Shown: piece after piece, positions 1 through 9,457 of the stretch
Layout: each line of letters begins with the position of its first letter
How positions within the stretch are numbered: the stretch's first letter is position 1
From: JASHVB01 sp035535035
Lineage (GTDB): Bacteria; Pseudomonadota; Alphaproteobacteria; Acetobacterales; Acetobacteraceae
Length of the DNA: 64,000 nt
Assembly: GCA_035535035.1 (NCBI GenBank)
Contig: DATLQW010000125.1
Span: forward strand, 9,724 to 73,723
Direction: 5' to 3'
Made by a program: the position numbers and the translations under genes
The notes under the pieces: model-generated
The model's database searches: none
What the model was told of the DNA's origin: nothing
Seen by the model: only the letters and a program-made list of their open reading frames with translations

Positions 1-1491
1 TTGAACGACACCCACCCTTCCATCGCCATCGCCGAACTGATGCGGCTACTGCTCGATGACCACAACCTCCCCTGGGACACCGCCTGGCAGATCACCAGCG
101 ACACGTTCTCCTACACCAACCACACCCTGCTGCCGGAGGCGCTGGAGACCTGGCCCGTCACGCTGGTCGAACGCCTGCTGCCGCGCCACATGCAGATCAT
201 CCACCAGATCAACCGTTCCCACCTCGACTTGCTGGTTGCCGCGCGCGGGGCCGCCACGCCGCCGCTGACCGCCGTCTCGCTGATCGACGACGACGGTGGA
301 CGCCGGGTGCGCATGGGCGCGCTGGCCTTCCTCGGCTCGCACAAGGTCAACGGCGTGTCCGCCCTGCACACCGAACTGATGCGGCAGACGGTGTTCCGCG
401 ACATGCACGCGCTGTATCCCGACCGGATCGTCAACCGCACCAACGGCATCACCTTCCGCCGCTGGCTGTTCGCGGCGAATCCGGAACTGACCGCGCTGCT
501 GGCGGAGGTGGCGGGGCCGCGGGTGCTGGACGATGCCGACGCGCTGGAAGGGTTCGCGGCGGCAGCCGACGACGCCGGCGTGCACGACCGGCTGGCCGCC
601 ATCCGGCGCGCCAACAAGATCGCCCTGGCCAGGCTGGTGGGCGGGCGCCTGGATCTCCGCCTCGACCCCGACGCGCTGTTCGACGTGCAGATCAAGCGCT
701 TCCATGAGTACAAGCGGCAGTTGCTGAATATCCTGGAAACCGTCGCGCTGTACAACGCGATGCGCACGCACCCGACCCTGGACTGGGTGCCGCGAGTGAA
801 GATCTTCGCCGGCAAGGCCGCCGCCGGCTACCACCGCGCCAAGCTGATCATCAAGCTGATCAACGACGTGGCGCGGGTGATCAACCACGATCCCGCGCTG
901 CGCGGATTGCTCAAGGTGGCGTTCCTGCCGGACTACAACGTGAGCCTGGCCGAGGCGATCGTTCCCGCGTCCGACCTGTCGGAGCAGATCTCGACGGCCG
1001 GAATGGAGGCGTCGGGGACGGGGAACATGAAGCTGGCACTGAACGGGGCGCTGACCATCGGCACGCTGGACGGCGCCAATATCGAAATCCGCGACCGGGT
1101 GGGGGCCGACAACATCTGCATTTTCGGGCTGACCGCCGAACAGGCGGCAAACCGGCGGCGCTACGGGCCGGGCGCGGGCGAAACCCTCGCCGGGTCGGCG
1201 GCCTTGCGGGAGGTGCTGGACCTGGTGGGCAACGGCGCGTTCTCACCTGACGACCCCGGGCGCTTCCGCGACCTGGTGGACGAGCTGTCCGGCTCCGACC
1301 ACTTCCTGGTGACCGCGGATTTCGAGTCATACGCCGCCATGCAGCGCCAGGTCGATGCGCGCTGGCACGACCGCCGCGCGTGGTGGCGTTGCAGCGTGCT
1401 GAATACCGCGCGCGCCGGCTGGTTCTCCGCTGACCGCGCCATCCGGGAATACGCCGAGGGAATCTGGAACGTGGAGGCCGGCGCGGCGTGA
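1..1491 (+). CDS. glgP: Glycogen phosphorylase, C-terminal part (cut by window edge)
   Basis: Phosphorolyses alpha-1,4-glucan chains to glucose-1-phosphate in the cytoplasm, using pyridoxal phosphate. The 496 visible residues begin inside the conserved LNDTHPSIAIAELMR block, so roughly 330 residues of the usual ~830 lie to the left. The PLP-lysine motif GTGNMKLALNGA is present (Lys344 in window numbering), as are the IKRFHEYKRQLLN and EASGTGNMK blocks typical of the family. The frame is open from base 1, so the apparent TTG at base 1 is not a start. The stop is TGA at 1489-1491. No other glycogen gene is visible in the window. Confidence 0.97.
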   Translation: MNDTHPSIAIAELMRLLLDDHNLPWDTAWQITSDTFSYTNHTLLPEALETWPVTLVERLLPRHMQIIHQINRSHLDLLVAARGAATPPLTAVSLIDDDGGRRVRMGALAFLGSHKVNGVSALHTELMRQTVFRDMHALYPDRIVNRTNGITFRRWLFAANPELTALLAEVAGPRVLDDADALEGFAAAADDAGVHDRLAAIRRANKIALARLVGGRLDLRLDPDALFDVQIKRFHEYKRQLLNILETVALYNAMRTHPTLDWVPRVKIFAGKAAAGYHRAKLIIKLINDVARVINHDPALRGLLKVAFLPDYNVSLAEAIVPASDLSEQISTAGMEASGTGNMKLALNGALTIGTLDGANIEIRDRVGADNICIFGLTAEQAANRRRYGPGAGETLAGSAALREVLDLVGNGAFSPDDPGRFRDLVDELSGSDHFLVTADFESYAAMQRQVDARWHDRRAWWRCSVLNTARAGWFSADRAIREYAEGIWNVEAGAA

Positions 1492-1859
1492 ATCGGGCCG
1501 ATCCTTGGAACCCGTGGCGAAAACCCGCCGCTGACGCCCCATTTCGTCATGCCGGCACGGGCCGGCCGCCACGGGGCGCTCGCATTTAAGCGGTTACATG
1601 GCTCGCGGCATGCGGTCTATCGTCCGTCATCGTGGTTACCGCGGCAAAGCAACGCACAATAGGCCGGATTCTGGCTTGCCTGTCTTGCCGCCGCCCCCGG
1701 ATGATACGGGGCGGCAGCCGATGCGGGGCAACCCCCGGCGGGGCCGGAGGTTCCTCCTGGCGGCCACTGCACGCTCGCGTTACCGATCGCGAATATGGCC
1801 CCGACAATGCGGCAACCCACTTGCGATTCGCCGCCGGGTGCATGAGAGGTTCGGCCGGA
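1492..1859. other. Intergenic region between glgP and the RND operon
   Basis: About 370 bases with no convincing gene. A 9-bp inverted repeat (CCCGTGGCG at 1511-1519, complement at 1567-1575) encloses a long loop and could end glgP transcription, but no T-run follows. The promoter of the efflux operon should lie here, but no clear -35/-10 pair stands out. Confidence 0.5.
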
Positions 1860-3209
1860 ATGGGTGCTTTTCGTCCGTGGCGTCGCGCCGCGGCGGCGGC
1901 CTGTGTTGCGGGCGCGCTGTCTGGCTGCGCCAGCTACCGGCCGCTGCCGCTCGACACGCGCGCGCCGCTGCGGCACCGGGTGAGCGACCTGCAACACCCG
2001 GGCCTGGCGCTCCGCCTCCCTTTGACCGTGCCGGCAGTGGCATTGCTCGCGGTGGAGAACGATCCTGACCTGCGCGCCGCCAGGGCCGAACGCGGTGTCG
2101 CGCAGGCTGAGGTGGTGCAGGCCGGCATCCTGCCGAACCCGTCGGTCACCGGTTCCCTGCTTCCGGTCCTGTCAGGCCCGGGCGTTGCCCCGGCCTGGAC
2201 CGCCGGCCTGAGCGAGGACCTCAGGTCGCTGGTCACCCTGACGGCCCGCAAGCAGGCCGCCCGCGCGACCGCCGGCCAGGTGAACGCCAGCCTGCTGTGG
2301 CAGGAATGGCAAGTGGCCGGCAAGGCCAGTCTGCTCGCCGTGGACATCATGGAGGGCGGGGCCCAGCTTCGGTTGCTGGAGCAAACCCGCGCCCTGCTGG
2401 CGGAGCGCTACAACCTGACACGGCGGGCGGTGGCCCAGGGCAACGCGGATCTCAGCACGCTGTCGCCCGATCTGGCGGCGCTGGACGACACACGCCGGCA
2501 GATCGGCGACCTGGATCGCCAGCAGCAGGCCCGCCGGCACGAGCTGGACGCATTGCTCGGCCTGGCGCCGGACGCGGTGCTGCCGCTGGCGCCGGCGCCG
2601 GACCTGCCGCCGGTCGATCCGGCCGCGGTGGAGCGGATGCTGCCGGCGCTGGCCGACCGGCGACCGGACCTGATCGCGCTGCGGCTCGGCTATGCAGCGC
2701 AGGACGCCAGGCTGCGTGCCGCGATCCTGGCGCAGTTCCCGGCATTGACCATCGGCATCACCGGCGGCAGCGACACCAGCAACGTGCGCACGTTCGGGCC
2801 GCAGGTCACGCTCGATCTGCCGGTGTTCGACCGCAACCAGGGCAATATCCGGATCGCGCGGGCGACCCGGCGGCAACTGCACGATGCGTTCTCCGCCCGG
2901 CTCGCCGCGGCAACCGGCGAGATCCAGGCGATGCTGGCCGACATGGCGCTGCTGCAACGGCAGATCAGTACCGCGCGCGGCCAGTTGGCGGCGACCGAGG
3001 CGATCACGCGTGAGGCCGAGGCGGCGTTCCGTGCCGGCAACCTGACCGAGCGAGCCTATGTGGATTTCGTCACTGCCCGCGCCGCCCAGCGGCAGCAGGT
3101 TCTCGGCTGGCGGCAGAGCCTGCTGGAGCAGCGGGTCGGGCTGGCGACGCTGATCGGCGCCGGCATGCCGACTGCCGATCTGGCGACGAAAGGCGGCGGC
3201 CCGGTATGA
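1860..3209 (+). CDS. TolC-family outer-membrane efflux lipoprotein
   Basis: Outer-membrane channel of a tripartite efflux pump. The N-terminus is a lipoprotein signal peptide (two Arg, an Ala-rich core, lipobox LSGC with Cys23), so the mature protein should be lipid-anchored. The rest is the long alternating helical/beta architecture of the TolC/NodT family, with repeated Ala/Gln-rich helices around residues 170-250 and 350-410. I chose ATG 1860 because AGAGG lies 10 bases upstream and it gives a compact signal peptide. ATG 1842 in the same frame is the alternative. The stop overlaps the start of the adaptor gene (ATGA), so the two are translationally coupled. Substrate cannot be deduced. Confidence 0.85.
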   Translation: MGAFRPWRRAAAAACVAGALSGCASYRPLPLDTRAPLRHRVSDLQHPGLALRLPLTVPAVALLAVENDPDLRAARAERGVAQAEVVQAGILPNPSVTGSLLPVLSGPGVAPAWTAGLSEDLRSLVTLTARKQAARATAGQVNASLLWQEWQVAGKASLLAVDIMEGGAQLRLLEQTRALLAERYNLTRRAVAQGNADLSTLSPDLAALDDTRRQIGDLDRQQQARRHELDALLGLAPDAVLPLAPAPDLPPVDPAAVERMLPALADRRPDLIALRLGYAAQDARLRAAILAQFPALTIGITGGSDTSNVRTFGPQVTLDLPVFDRNQGNIRIARATRRQLHDAFSARLAAATGEIQAMLADMALLQRQISTARGQLAATEAITREAEAAFRAGNLTERAYVDFVTARAAQRQQVLGWRQSLLEQRVGLATLIGAGMPTADLATKGGGPV

Positions 3210-4342
3210 ACCGCGTGGGCCAACCGCGAAATCCGGTGCACGAGCCGCGCCAAACCCCGGGCGTGCCGCCGTGGCTGTCGGGCATGCCGCCACGCATCGC
3301 CGCCAAGCCGCGGTGGCTGCCGGGCAAGCTCCGATGGGTGCTGGTGCTCGCGTGCCTGGCCGTGCCGGCCGCGGCCGGCGAGGCGCCCAGCGTCCTGGTG
3401 ACCACGATGGCCCCGCGGCAGGGCGCGGTGCCCGACACGGTGGAGGCATTCGGCACGGCGGCGCAACGCGCCAGCGATACCGTGACGCTCAGTGTGCCGC
3501 ACCAGGGGCAGGTGTGGCACCTGGCGGTGGCAGTCGGCCAAAGCGTGCGGGCCGGCGCGCTGCTGCTGCAGGTGGTGGCATCCCCGGCGGTGACGCAAGC
3601 ATACCGGCAGGCGGTCTCGGCCCTGGCGCTCGCGAACAGCCAGCGCGCCCACACGGCGCAGTTGCTCGCACAGCGCCTCGCCACCCGCGTGCAGTTGGAA
3701 CAAGCCGACAAAGCGGCGGCCGACGCGCAGGCGGCGCTGGATGCGCTGCGGCGGGAAGGCGCCGACCAGGCCGTGCGGACGCTCGCGGCACCGTTCGCCG
3801 GCGTCGTCACCAGTCTCTCGGCGGCGCAAGGCGCGTGGGTTCCGGCGAATGCAGCGCTGCTGACCTTGGCGCGCGGCGACCGGATGGCGGTGACGGTGGG
3901 GATCGAACCGGCCGACCGGCCCAGGCTGCGTCCCGGCCAGCCGGTGCGGCTGGAGCCGCTGGCGGATGGTTCGGCGGCGCTCGCCGGCACGGTCGAGGAG
4001 GTCGGCGCCATGGTCGATCCCCGCACGCATCTGGTCGCTGCCGTCATTGGCGTGCGCAACGGTGCCGCGCTGGTCGGGGCAGACTATCGGGCGGTGATCA
4101 CGGTGGGTCAGTTCCGCGGCTGGATCGTGCCGCGCGACGCGGTGCTGTCGGACGCCTCGGGCACCTGCGTGTTCCAGGTGACCGGCGGCAAGGCGGTGCG
4201 GGTCGGCGTGCGGCTGGTCGGCACGCACGGCCAGACCAGCGTGGTGCAGGGCCCGATCATGCCGGATCGGCCCTTGGTCACGCAGGGCAATTACCAATTG
4301 GCGGACGGAATGGCGGTGCGTTCCGGCGGGTCCCGCCCATGA
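3206..4342 (+). CDS. RND efflux periplasmic adaptor (membrane fusion protein)
   Basis: Adaptor joining the inner-membrane pump encoded downstream to the outer-membrane lipoprotein encoded upstream. The 378-residue protein has a hydrophobic segment near residues 35-55 (LVLACLAVPAAAG) that looks like a signal or anchor. It is followed by a lipoyl-like half motif, a short helical hairpin (about residues 130-190) and beta-barrel domains ending in IVPRDAVL, as in HlyD/CzcB-type proteins. Its start lies inside the previous stop (ATGA), and the pump follows after 41 bases, so this is a three-gene operon. No His- or Met-rich metal-binding stretch was seen, so metal specificity is unsupported. Confidence 0.85.
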   Translation: MNRVGQPRNPVHEPRQTPGVPPWLSGMPPRIAAKPRWLPGKLRWVLVLACLAVPAAAGEAPSVLVTTMAPRQGAVPDTVEAFGTAAQRASDTVTLSVPHQGQVWHLAVAVGQSVRAGALLLQVVASPAVTQAYRQAVSALALANSQRAHTAQLLAQRLATRVQLEQADKAAADAQAALDALRREGADQAVRTLAAPFAGVVTSLSAAQGAWVPANAALLTLARGDRMAVTVGIEPADRPRLRPGQPVRLEPLADGSAALAGTVEEVGAMVDPRTHLVAAVIGVRNGAALVGADYRAVITVGQFRGWIVPRDAVLSDASGTCVFQVTGGKAVRVGVRLVGTHGQTSVVQGPIMPDRPLVTQGNYQLADGMAVRSGGSRP

Positions 4343-4383
4343 CGGCGACGGCGCGCCGCCGCGCGCCGGCGGCATAGGGCGCG

Positions 4384-7300
4384 ATGGACTTCGTCGCCCG
4401 CCTGGAGCGGCATCGCCGCTCGATCCTGGTCGTGATGTTCGCCCTGGCCCTGGCCGGCGCCTATGCCGCGATCTCCTTGCCGGTCGGATTGTTCCCGCAG
4501 GTGTCGTTCCCGCGCGTGCGCATCATGCTGGATGCCGGCGACCGGCCGGCCAGCCAGATGGTGCTGCTGGTGACCCGTCCGGTGGAACAGGCGGTGCGCT
4601 CGGTCCCGGGATTGCTCAACGTGCGGTCGCGGACCAGCCGCGGGTCCGCGCAGGTCCAGCTCGATTTCGGCTGGGGCCGCGACATGGTCACCACCACGCT
4701 GCTGGTACAGTCGGCGATCGCGCAGATCATGCCGACGCTGCCGGCCGGCACGTCCTGGTCGATCGAGCGCATGGACCCCACGACGTTCCCGATCATCGCC
4801 TATGCACTGACCTCGGACACCCAGTCGCAGACCGCACTGCGCCACGTGGCGCAGTTCCGCATGGTGCCGCTGCTGTCGGCGATACGCGGTGTGAAGCAGG
4901 TCACGGCGCAAGGCGGCGCGACTCCCGAGATCCATGTCCTGGTGGACCCGTATCGGCTGGCCGCCCACGGGCTCGGCATGTCCGATGTCGTTGCGGCGCT
5001 GCAAGGGGCCGGCAAGATCGCCAGCGTCGGCCGGTTGCAGGACCATGACAAGCTCTACCTTGTCGTCGTGGACAACGCGTTGCGGACGCTGCAACAGGTC
5101 CGCGATGCGGTGGTGACCGGCGGCACCGGCGGCGTGGTCACCGTCGGCGACGTCGCGGCGGTGCGGACGGCCGCCGTGCCGCAATGGATCAGGGTGGTGG
5201 AGGACGGCAAGCCGGCGGTGCTGCTGAACGTCTATGAACAGCCGACGGGCAACGTCGTGCGGATCGCCGCCGCCGTGCGGCGGGAGCTGGCGGCGTTTCC
5301 GCTGCCGCCGGGCGTCCGGCTGGTGAAGTGGTACGACCAGAGCGAGCTGGTCACGCGCTCGGCCGACAGCGTGCGGGACGCCGTGGCGATCGGTCTGGTA
5401 CTGGCCGGCCTGGTGCTGCTGGTGTTCCTGCGCAGTTGGCGGGTCACGCTGGTGGCGATGCTGGCGGTGCCGGCGGCGCTGGTTGCCTCGGTGCTGGTGC
5501 TGAGCGTGCTCGGGATGAGCTTCAACCTGATGACGCTGGGCGGCATCGCCGCCGCGGTGGGGCTGGTGATCGACGACGCCATCGTGATGATCGAGCACAT
5601 CGCGCGCCGCGCGGGCACCGAGGGCGCCGGCGCCGGCGCGGTGCTGGCGGCCGGGCACGAATTTCTGACCCCGCTTTCCGGCTCCAGCCTCGCAACGATC
5701 ATCGTGTTCCTGCCGCTCGGTCTGCTCGGCGGGGTGACCGGCGCGTTCTCGCGCGCGCTATCGATCACCATGGCCTCGGCGCTGCTGATTTCCTGGCTGT
5801 TCACGGCCTTCGCCGTGCCGGTGCTGGCGCATCTGCTGATCGATTTTTCGCGCTGGCGCGATCCCGGCGCGCAGGGCCCGGGCTGGCTGCGGCGGCGGCA
5901 CGCGCGGCTGCTCGGCGCCTTGCTCGCGCGTCCGTGGCTGGTTGCGCTCGGATTGCTGCCACTGCTCGCCGTGGGCTGGTTCGCCTACACCCATGTGGCC
6001 ACCGGGTTCATGCCGGCGATGGACGAGGGCGGTTTCGTGCTGGACTACCACACCAAGCCCGGCACGTCGCTGACCGAGACGGATCGCGAGCTGCGCCAGA
6101 TCGAGGCGATCCTGCGCGCGAACCCGGCGGTGAAGACGTTTTCGCGCCGCACCGGCACCGGCTTGGGCGGCGACCTCAACGAGCCGAACGCCGGCGACTT
6201 CTTCGTCTTGCTCAAGAACTCCGGCCGCCCGCCGATCGAGGCCGTGATGCGCGACGTCCGCCGGCAGATCGCCGCGCGCGTGCCGGGAGTCAACGTGGAC
6301 CTGGCGCAGGCGATGGAGGACCTGATCGGCGACCTGACGGCGGTGCCGCAGCCGATCGAGGTGAAATTGTTTGCCGACGACCCGTCGCAACTGATCCCCC
6401 AGGCCGAGAAAATCGCCGCCGCGATCCGCAGGGTGCGCGGCGTGGTGGAGGTGCGCAGCGGCGTGGTGCTGGCCGGCGATGCGCTGGACGTACGGATCGA
6501 TCCGGTCAAGGCGGCGCTGGAAGGCATGACCGTGGATGCCGTGCGCCAGGCACTGAAGGCCGCGCTGACCGGCAGCGTCGCCGCGGAAATGCCGGCGCGG
6601 GAGCAGCAGATCGGCGTGCGCGTCTGGCTGCCGGAGCGGTTGCGGCGGCGCGACAGCGAGATTGCGGCCCTGCCGATCCGCGCGCCCGACGGACATTTGT
6701 TTCCGCTGAACCGCGTCGCCAGCCTGGTCGCGGTTTCCGGCCAACCGGAGATCGACCGGGAGAATTTGCAGCAGATGGTCGCGGTGACCGGACGGATCGA
6801 GGGGCGCGGCCTGGGCGGGGCGGCGGCCGGCGTGCGGCGGGTGCTGGACCAGCCGGGCATGCTGGCACCGGGCGTGCGCTACGAGTTGGGCGGACTCTAC
6901 CAGCAGCAGCAGATCGCCTTCGCCGGGCTGGTGCGGGTGTTCGTGATGGCGCTGGTGGCGGAGTTCGTGCTGCTGCTGGTGCTGTATGAGCGATTCTGGC
7001 TGCCGGCGATCATCATCGCATGCTCGCTGCTATCGACCACCGCGGTGTTCACCGGCCTGTGGATTTCCGGCGTCGATCTGAACATCACGGCGCTGATGGG
7101 CATGACGATGGTCATCGGCATCGCGACGGAACTGGCGATCTTCTATGTCTCGGAGTTCACCGAGCTGGCGCAGGAGATGCCGGCGCGGGAGGCGCTGCGC
7201 GCGGCGAGCAGCAACCGGCTGCGGCCGATCGCGATGACCACGCTGGCGGCCATCCTGACGCTGCTGCCGCTGGCGTTGGCGATCGGCCAGGGCTCGGCGA

Positions 7301-7413
7301 TGCAGCAGCCGCTGGCGATCGCGATCATTTCCGGGTTGCTGCTGCAATTCCCGCTGGTGCTGCTGGTCATGCCGGTGCTGATCGGGCTGACGCTCGGCAG
7401 CGAGGCGGCGTGA
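4384..7413 (+). CDS. RND efflux pump inner-membrane permease
   Basis: Proton-driven resistance-nodulation-division transporter of 1009 residues, the usual length. The first membrane helix (about residues 14-35) is followed by the porter-domain signature with RPVEQAVRSVPGL. The central membrane block carries GLVIDDAIVMIEH, equivalent to the conserved D-D-A motif in TM4 used for proton relay. A second porter domain and final helices end near LVMPVLIGLTLG. The sequence is closest in style to CusA/CzcA or HAE-type pumps, but the substrate class is not decided by motifs I can see. It is the third gene of the efflux operon. Confidence 0.88.
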   Translation: MDFVARLERHRRSILVVMFALALAGAYAAISLPVGLFPQVSFPRVRIMLDAGDRPASQMVLLVTRPVEQAVRSVPGLLNVRSRTSRGSAQVQLDFGWGRDMVTTTLLVQSAIAQIMPTLPAGTSWSIERMDPTTFPIIAYALTSDTQSQTALRHVAQFRMVPLLSAIRGVKQVTAQGGATPEIHVLVDPYRLAAHGLGMSDVVAALQGAGKIASVGRLQDHDKLYLVVVDNALRTLQQVRDAVVTGGTGGVVTVGDVAAVRTAAVPQWIRVVEDGKPAVLLNVYEQPTGNVVRIAAAVRRELAAFPLPPGVRLVKWYDQSELVTRSADSVRDAVAIGLVLAGLVLLVFLRSWRVTLVAMLAVPAALVASVLVLSVLGMSFNLMTLGGIAAAVGLVIDDAIVMIEHIARRAGTEGAGAGAVLAAGHEFLTPLSGSSLATIIVFLPLGLLGGVTGAFSRALSITMASALLISWLFTAFAVPVLAHLLIDFSRWRDPGAQGPGWLRRRHARLLGALLARPWLVALGLLPLLAVGWFAYTHVATGFMPAMDEGGFVLDYHTKPGTSLTETDRELRQIEAILRANPAVKTFSRRTGTGLGGDLNEPNAGDFFVLLKNSGRPPIEAVMRDVRRQIAARVPGVNVDLAQAMEDLIGDLTAVPQPIEVKLFADDPSQLIPQAEKIAAAIRRVRGVVEVRSGVVLAGDALDVRIDPVKAALEGMTVDAVRQALKAALTGSVAAEMPAREQQIGVRVWLPERLRRRDSEIAALPIRAPDGHLFPLNRVASLVAVSGQPEIDRENLQQMVAVTGRIEGRGLGGAAAGVRRVLDQPGMLAPGVRYELGGLYQQQQIAFAGLVRVFVMALVAEFVLLLVLYERFWLPAIIIACSLLSTTAVFTGLWISGVDLNITALMGMTMVIGIATELAIFYVSEFTELAQEMPAREALRAASSNRLRPIAMTTLAAILTLLPLALAIGQGSAMQQPLAIAIISGLLLQFPLVLLVMPVLIGLTLGSEAA

Positions 7414-7542
7414 CGCGGCCGGGAGACCGGGATTGCCTGGCGTGATCGCGCCGGCGGCGTGGCGACCGGGACCGGCCGCGCGAGGTGGGCATTGGGCGGC
7501 AGGCCATTGCCGCCCATGCACGAAGGACGGGCGTTGCCGGCG

Positions 7543-8349
7543 TCAGGCCGCCAGGAATCCCACCCGATCCTCCTCCAGCACAGCGCAGGTCAGCTTGCCG
7601 CCATTGCCGGCGCCGGTATCGAGACCGATACGATTCGCCGTGACCACCGGTGCCGGATTGGTGCTGTGCCCATGCACCACCACGACCCCCAGATTCTGCT
7701 CCGTCCACAGGAACGGCTGGCGGATGGTCAGCAGATCGTCCCTGGCCTGGCGCGCCAGGGCGACACCGGGACGGATGCCGGCATGCACGAACAGGTAGTC
7801 GCCCTCGCGGTGCGACCACGCCAGGCTGCGCAGGAATTTCAGGTGCGTGGCGGGCAATGCGGCTTCCCAGGCCTCGCGCGGGAGGTCCGCCGCGATGCCC
7901 CAGCTTGCCAGCGTGTCGCGCCCGCCGGACCACAGCCAGTCGGTTGCCGCCGCGCGGTCGCCGCCCAGCGCCTGCAGCAGCATCCGCTCGTGGTCGCCGA
8001 GCAGGTTGACGGTGGCTGCGCCGGGGATCGGTGGGCCGGCCGCCAACAATTCGATCACGCCGGCACTGTCGGGGCCCAGGTCGATGTAGTCGCCGAGATG
8101 GATCAGCCGCGCCGCGCCGATCGGTCGCGCCGCCAGATCCGCGGCGACCGCCGCATGCAAGGCGGCAAGTTGCGGCTTGCAGCCATGCACATCGCCGATC
8201 GCATAGACGCGGCGGCCGGGCGGCAGCCAGCCCGGCGCGGCGCGGAAGCGCAACGCCTCGGCCGTCGTGGCGAGCGGCGACGCGTCGCTCCAGGTAGGGA
8301 CGGCGGTGGCGGCCAGCGCCGCGCGCGCGCCGCGCCGGGGGCGCCGCAT
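7543..8349 (-). CDS. Metallophosphoesterase (Ser/Thr phosphatase-like)
   Basis: Hydrolyses phosphoesters with a two-metal centre. Of 268 residues, the calcineurin-like motifs appear in order: GDVHG (about residue 53), GDYIDLGPDS, GDHE (Asp replaces the usual Asn of GNHE), HAG and GHS near the C-terminus. This order and size fit bacterial diadenosine tetraphosphatase/PrpA-like phosphatases. The ~45-residue N-terminal extension is unusual and may indicate an internal start. It is convergent with the RND operon and divergent from the MaoC pair. The substrate is unknown. Confidence 0.88.
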   Translation of the reverse strand: MRRPRRGARAALAATAVPTWSDASPLATTAEALRFRAAPGWLPPGRRVYAIGDVHGCKPQLAALHAAVAADLAARPIGAARLIHLGDYIDLGPDSAGVIELLAAGPPIPGAATVNLLGDHERMLLQALGGDRAAATDWLWSGGRDTLASWGIAADLPREAWEAALPATHLKFLRSLAWSHREGDYLFVHAGIRPGVALARQARDDLLTIRQPFLWTEQNLGVVVVHGHSTNPAPVVTANRIGLDTGAGNGGKLTCAVLEEDRVGFLAA

Positions 8350-8418
8350 CAGCGCGCCCTGGTCCGCTGGCGGAACCTGCTGCTAGGCTGCGGCAACCCA
8401 ATGCGTTGGAGGAAACAA

Positions 8419-8901
8419 TTGGCCAAGATCACCTTCCCCGTCGAAGCGTCTCACGTCATGATGTTCGCGCGCGCGATCGGCGACACCAACCCGGTCTATC
8501 ACGATGCCGAACAGGCGAAGAAGTCCGAGGTCGCCGGCGTCATCGCACCGCCCACCTTCCCGCAGGCGGTGGCGCAATTCGATCCCGACTATCCGCTGCG
8601 CTGGCGTCCCGGGCAGCCCTGGTTCGGCTCCGGCAAGACGCCGACCGGCGTGGTGAACCGGCCCTCGGGCGGCGGCGGCCTGCATGCGGAGCAGCATTTC
8701 GACTATCACCGGCCGCTGCGTCCGGGGGATTTGCTGACGGTGGAGACGAAGCCGGGCAACACCTGGGAGCGCGAGAGCAAGCGCGCCGGCAAGCTGACGT
8801 TCCGCGAGCGCGTCACCGAATACCGCGACCAGAACGGCGAGCTGGTGGTCACCGCGCGCAGCGTCGGCGTGACCACCGAACGCCCCGTTGACCAGCGTTG
8901 A
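8419..8901 (+). CDS. MaoC-like/FAS1-type dehydratase, first subunit
   Basis: Hot-dog fold protein (160 aa) of the N-terminal MaoC dehydratase type, which hydrates or dehydrates acyl-CoA or acyl-ACP thioesters. The segment GDTNPVYHD corresponds to the hydratase-2 motif but has Tyr-His where active partners have Leu-His. I chose TTG at 8419 because GGAGGA at 8408-8413 sits 5 bases before it, whereas ATG 8401 lies upstream of that ribosome site. The second MaoC gene follows immediately (stop 8901, AGGAG at 8901-8905). The pair probably forms a heteromeric hydratase like the HadA/HadB arrangement. Confidence 0.85.
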   Translation: MAKITFPVEASHVMMFARAIGDTNPVYHDAEQAKKSEVAGVIAPPTFPQAVAQFDPDYPLRWRPGQPWFGSGKTPTGVVNRPSGGGGLHAEQHFDYHRPLRPGDLLTVETKPGNTWERESKRAGKLTFRERVTEYRDQNGELVVTARSVGVTTERPVDQR

Positions 8902-8914
8902 GGAGAATCGCGCC

Positions 8915-9337
8915 ATGGCACTGAAAGCGAGCCAGATGAAGGTCGGCGACACGCATGTCGAGCGCGTCGTGGAGAACCTGTCGCGCACGCAGCTTGTGAT
9001 GTATTGCGGCGCCTCCGGCGACTACAATCCGCTGCACGCGGACGAGGTATATGCCACGAAAGTTGCCGGCTATCCCAGCGTGTTCGCGCACGGCATGCTG
9101 ACGATGGGGATGACCGGCAAGATGCTGACCAACTATGTCGGCGACGGCCGGCTGACGAAGTTCGGCGTGCGGTTTACCAACCAGGTGTGGCCGGGCGACG
9201 ACCTGGACGCGAAGGCGACGGTGGCGGCGATTCGCGAGGAGGGCGGGCAGCATTTTGTCGATCTGACGCTGTCCACCACCAACCAGGACGGCAAGGAAGT
9301 GGTCAGCGGCAGCGCCACGGCGCGGATCGATCCGTAA
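8915..9337 (+). CDS. MaoC-like dehydratase, second subunit
   Basis: Hot-dog hydratase of 140 residues carrying the full hydratase-2 signature GASGDYNPLHADE (Asp and His catalytic pair) followed by FAHGMLTMGM. With the upstream gene it likely makes an enoyl-type (R)-hydratase complex in which this subunit holds the better-preserved active site. The ATG at 8915 is preceded by AGGAG at 8901-8905 with a 9-base spacer, overlapping the end of the first subunit gene, so the two are coupled. The acyl substrate cannot be assigned; no other fatty-acid gene is adjacent. Confidence 0.88.
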   Translation: MALKASQMKVGDTHVERVVENLSRTQLVMYCGASGDYNPLHADEVYATKVAGYPSVFAHGMLTMGMTGKMLTNYVGDGRLTKFGVRFTNQVWPGDDLDAKATVAAIREEGGQHFVDLTLSTTNQDGKEVVSGSATARIDP

Positions 9338-9457
9338 GTCACCCCGGTACACCTCTCCCGCTTCGCGGGAGTGGTCGGCACGCAAGGCGCCCCTCACCCT
9401 CGCGCCTCGACCTCTCTCGCGCGTAGCGCAGCAGACGCAACAAAATTCGCCATAGCC
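9338..9457. repeat. Intergenic hairpin/dispersed CTCCCGC repeat between convergent genes
   Basis: The hairpin CTCCCGC-TTC-GCGGGAG at 9355-9371 lies just after the second MaoC gene and before the convergent XRE regulator, so it could stop transcription both ways. The same CCTCTCCCGC/GCGGGAG core recurs at about 24748-24784, 26375-26510 and 59563-59583, which makes it a dispersed intergenic repeat as well. Confidence 0.6.

Noticed and set aside
7459..8418. N-terminal extension of the first MaoC gene
   Set aside because: It overlaps the divergent metallophosphoesterase and has no homology; a ribosome site precedes TTG 8419.
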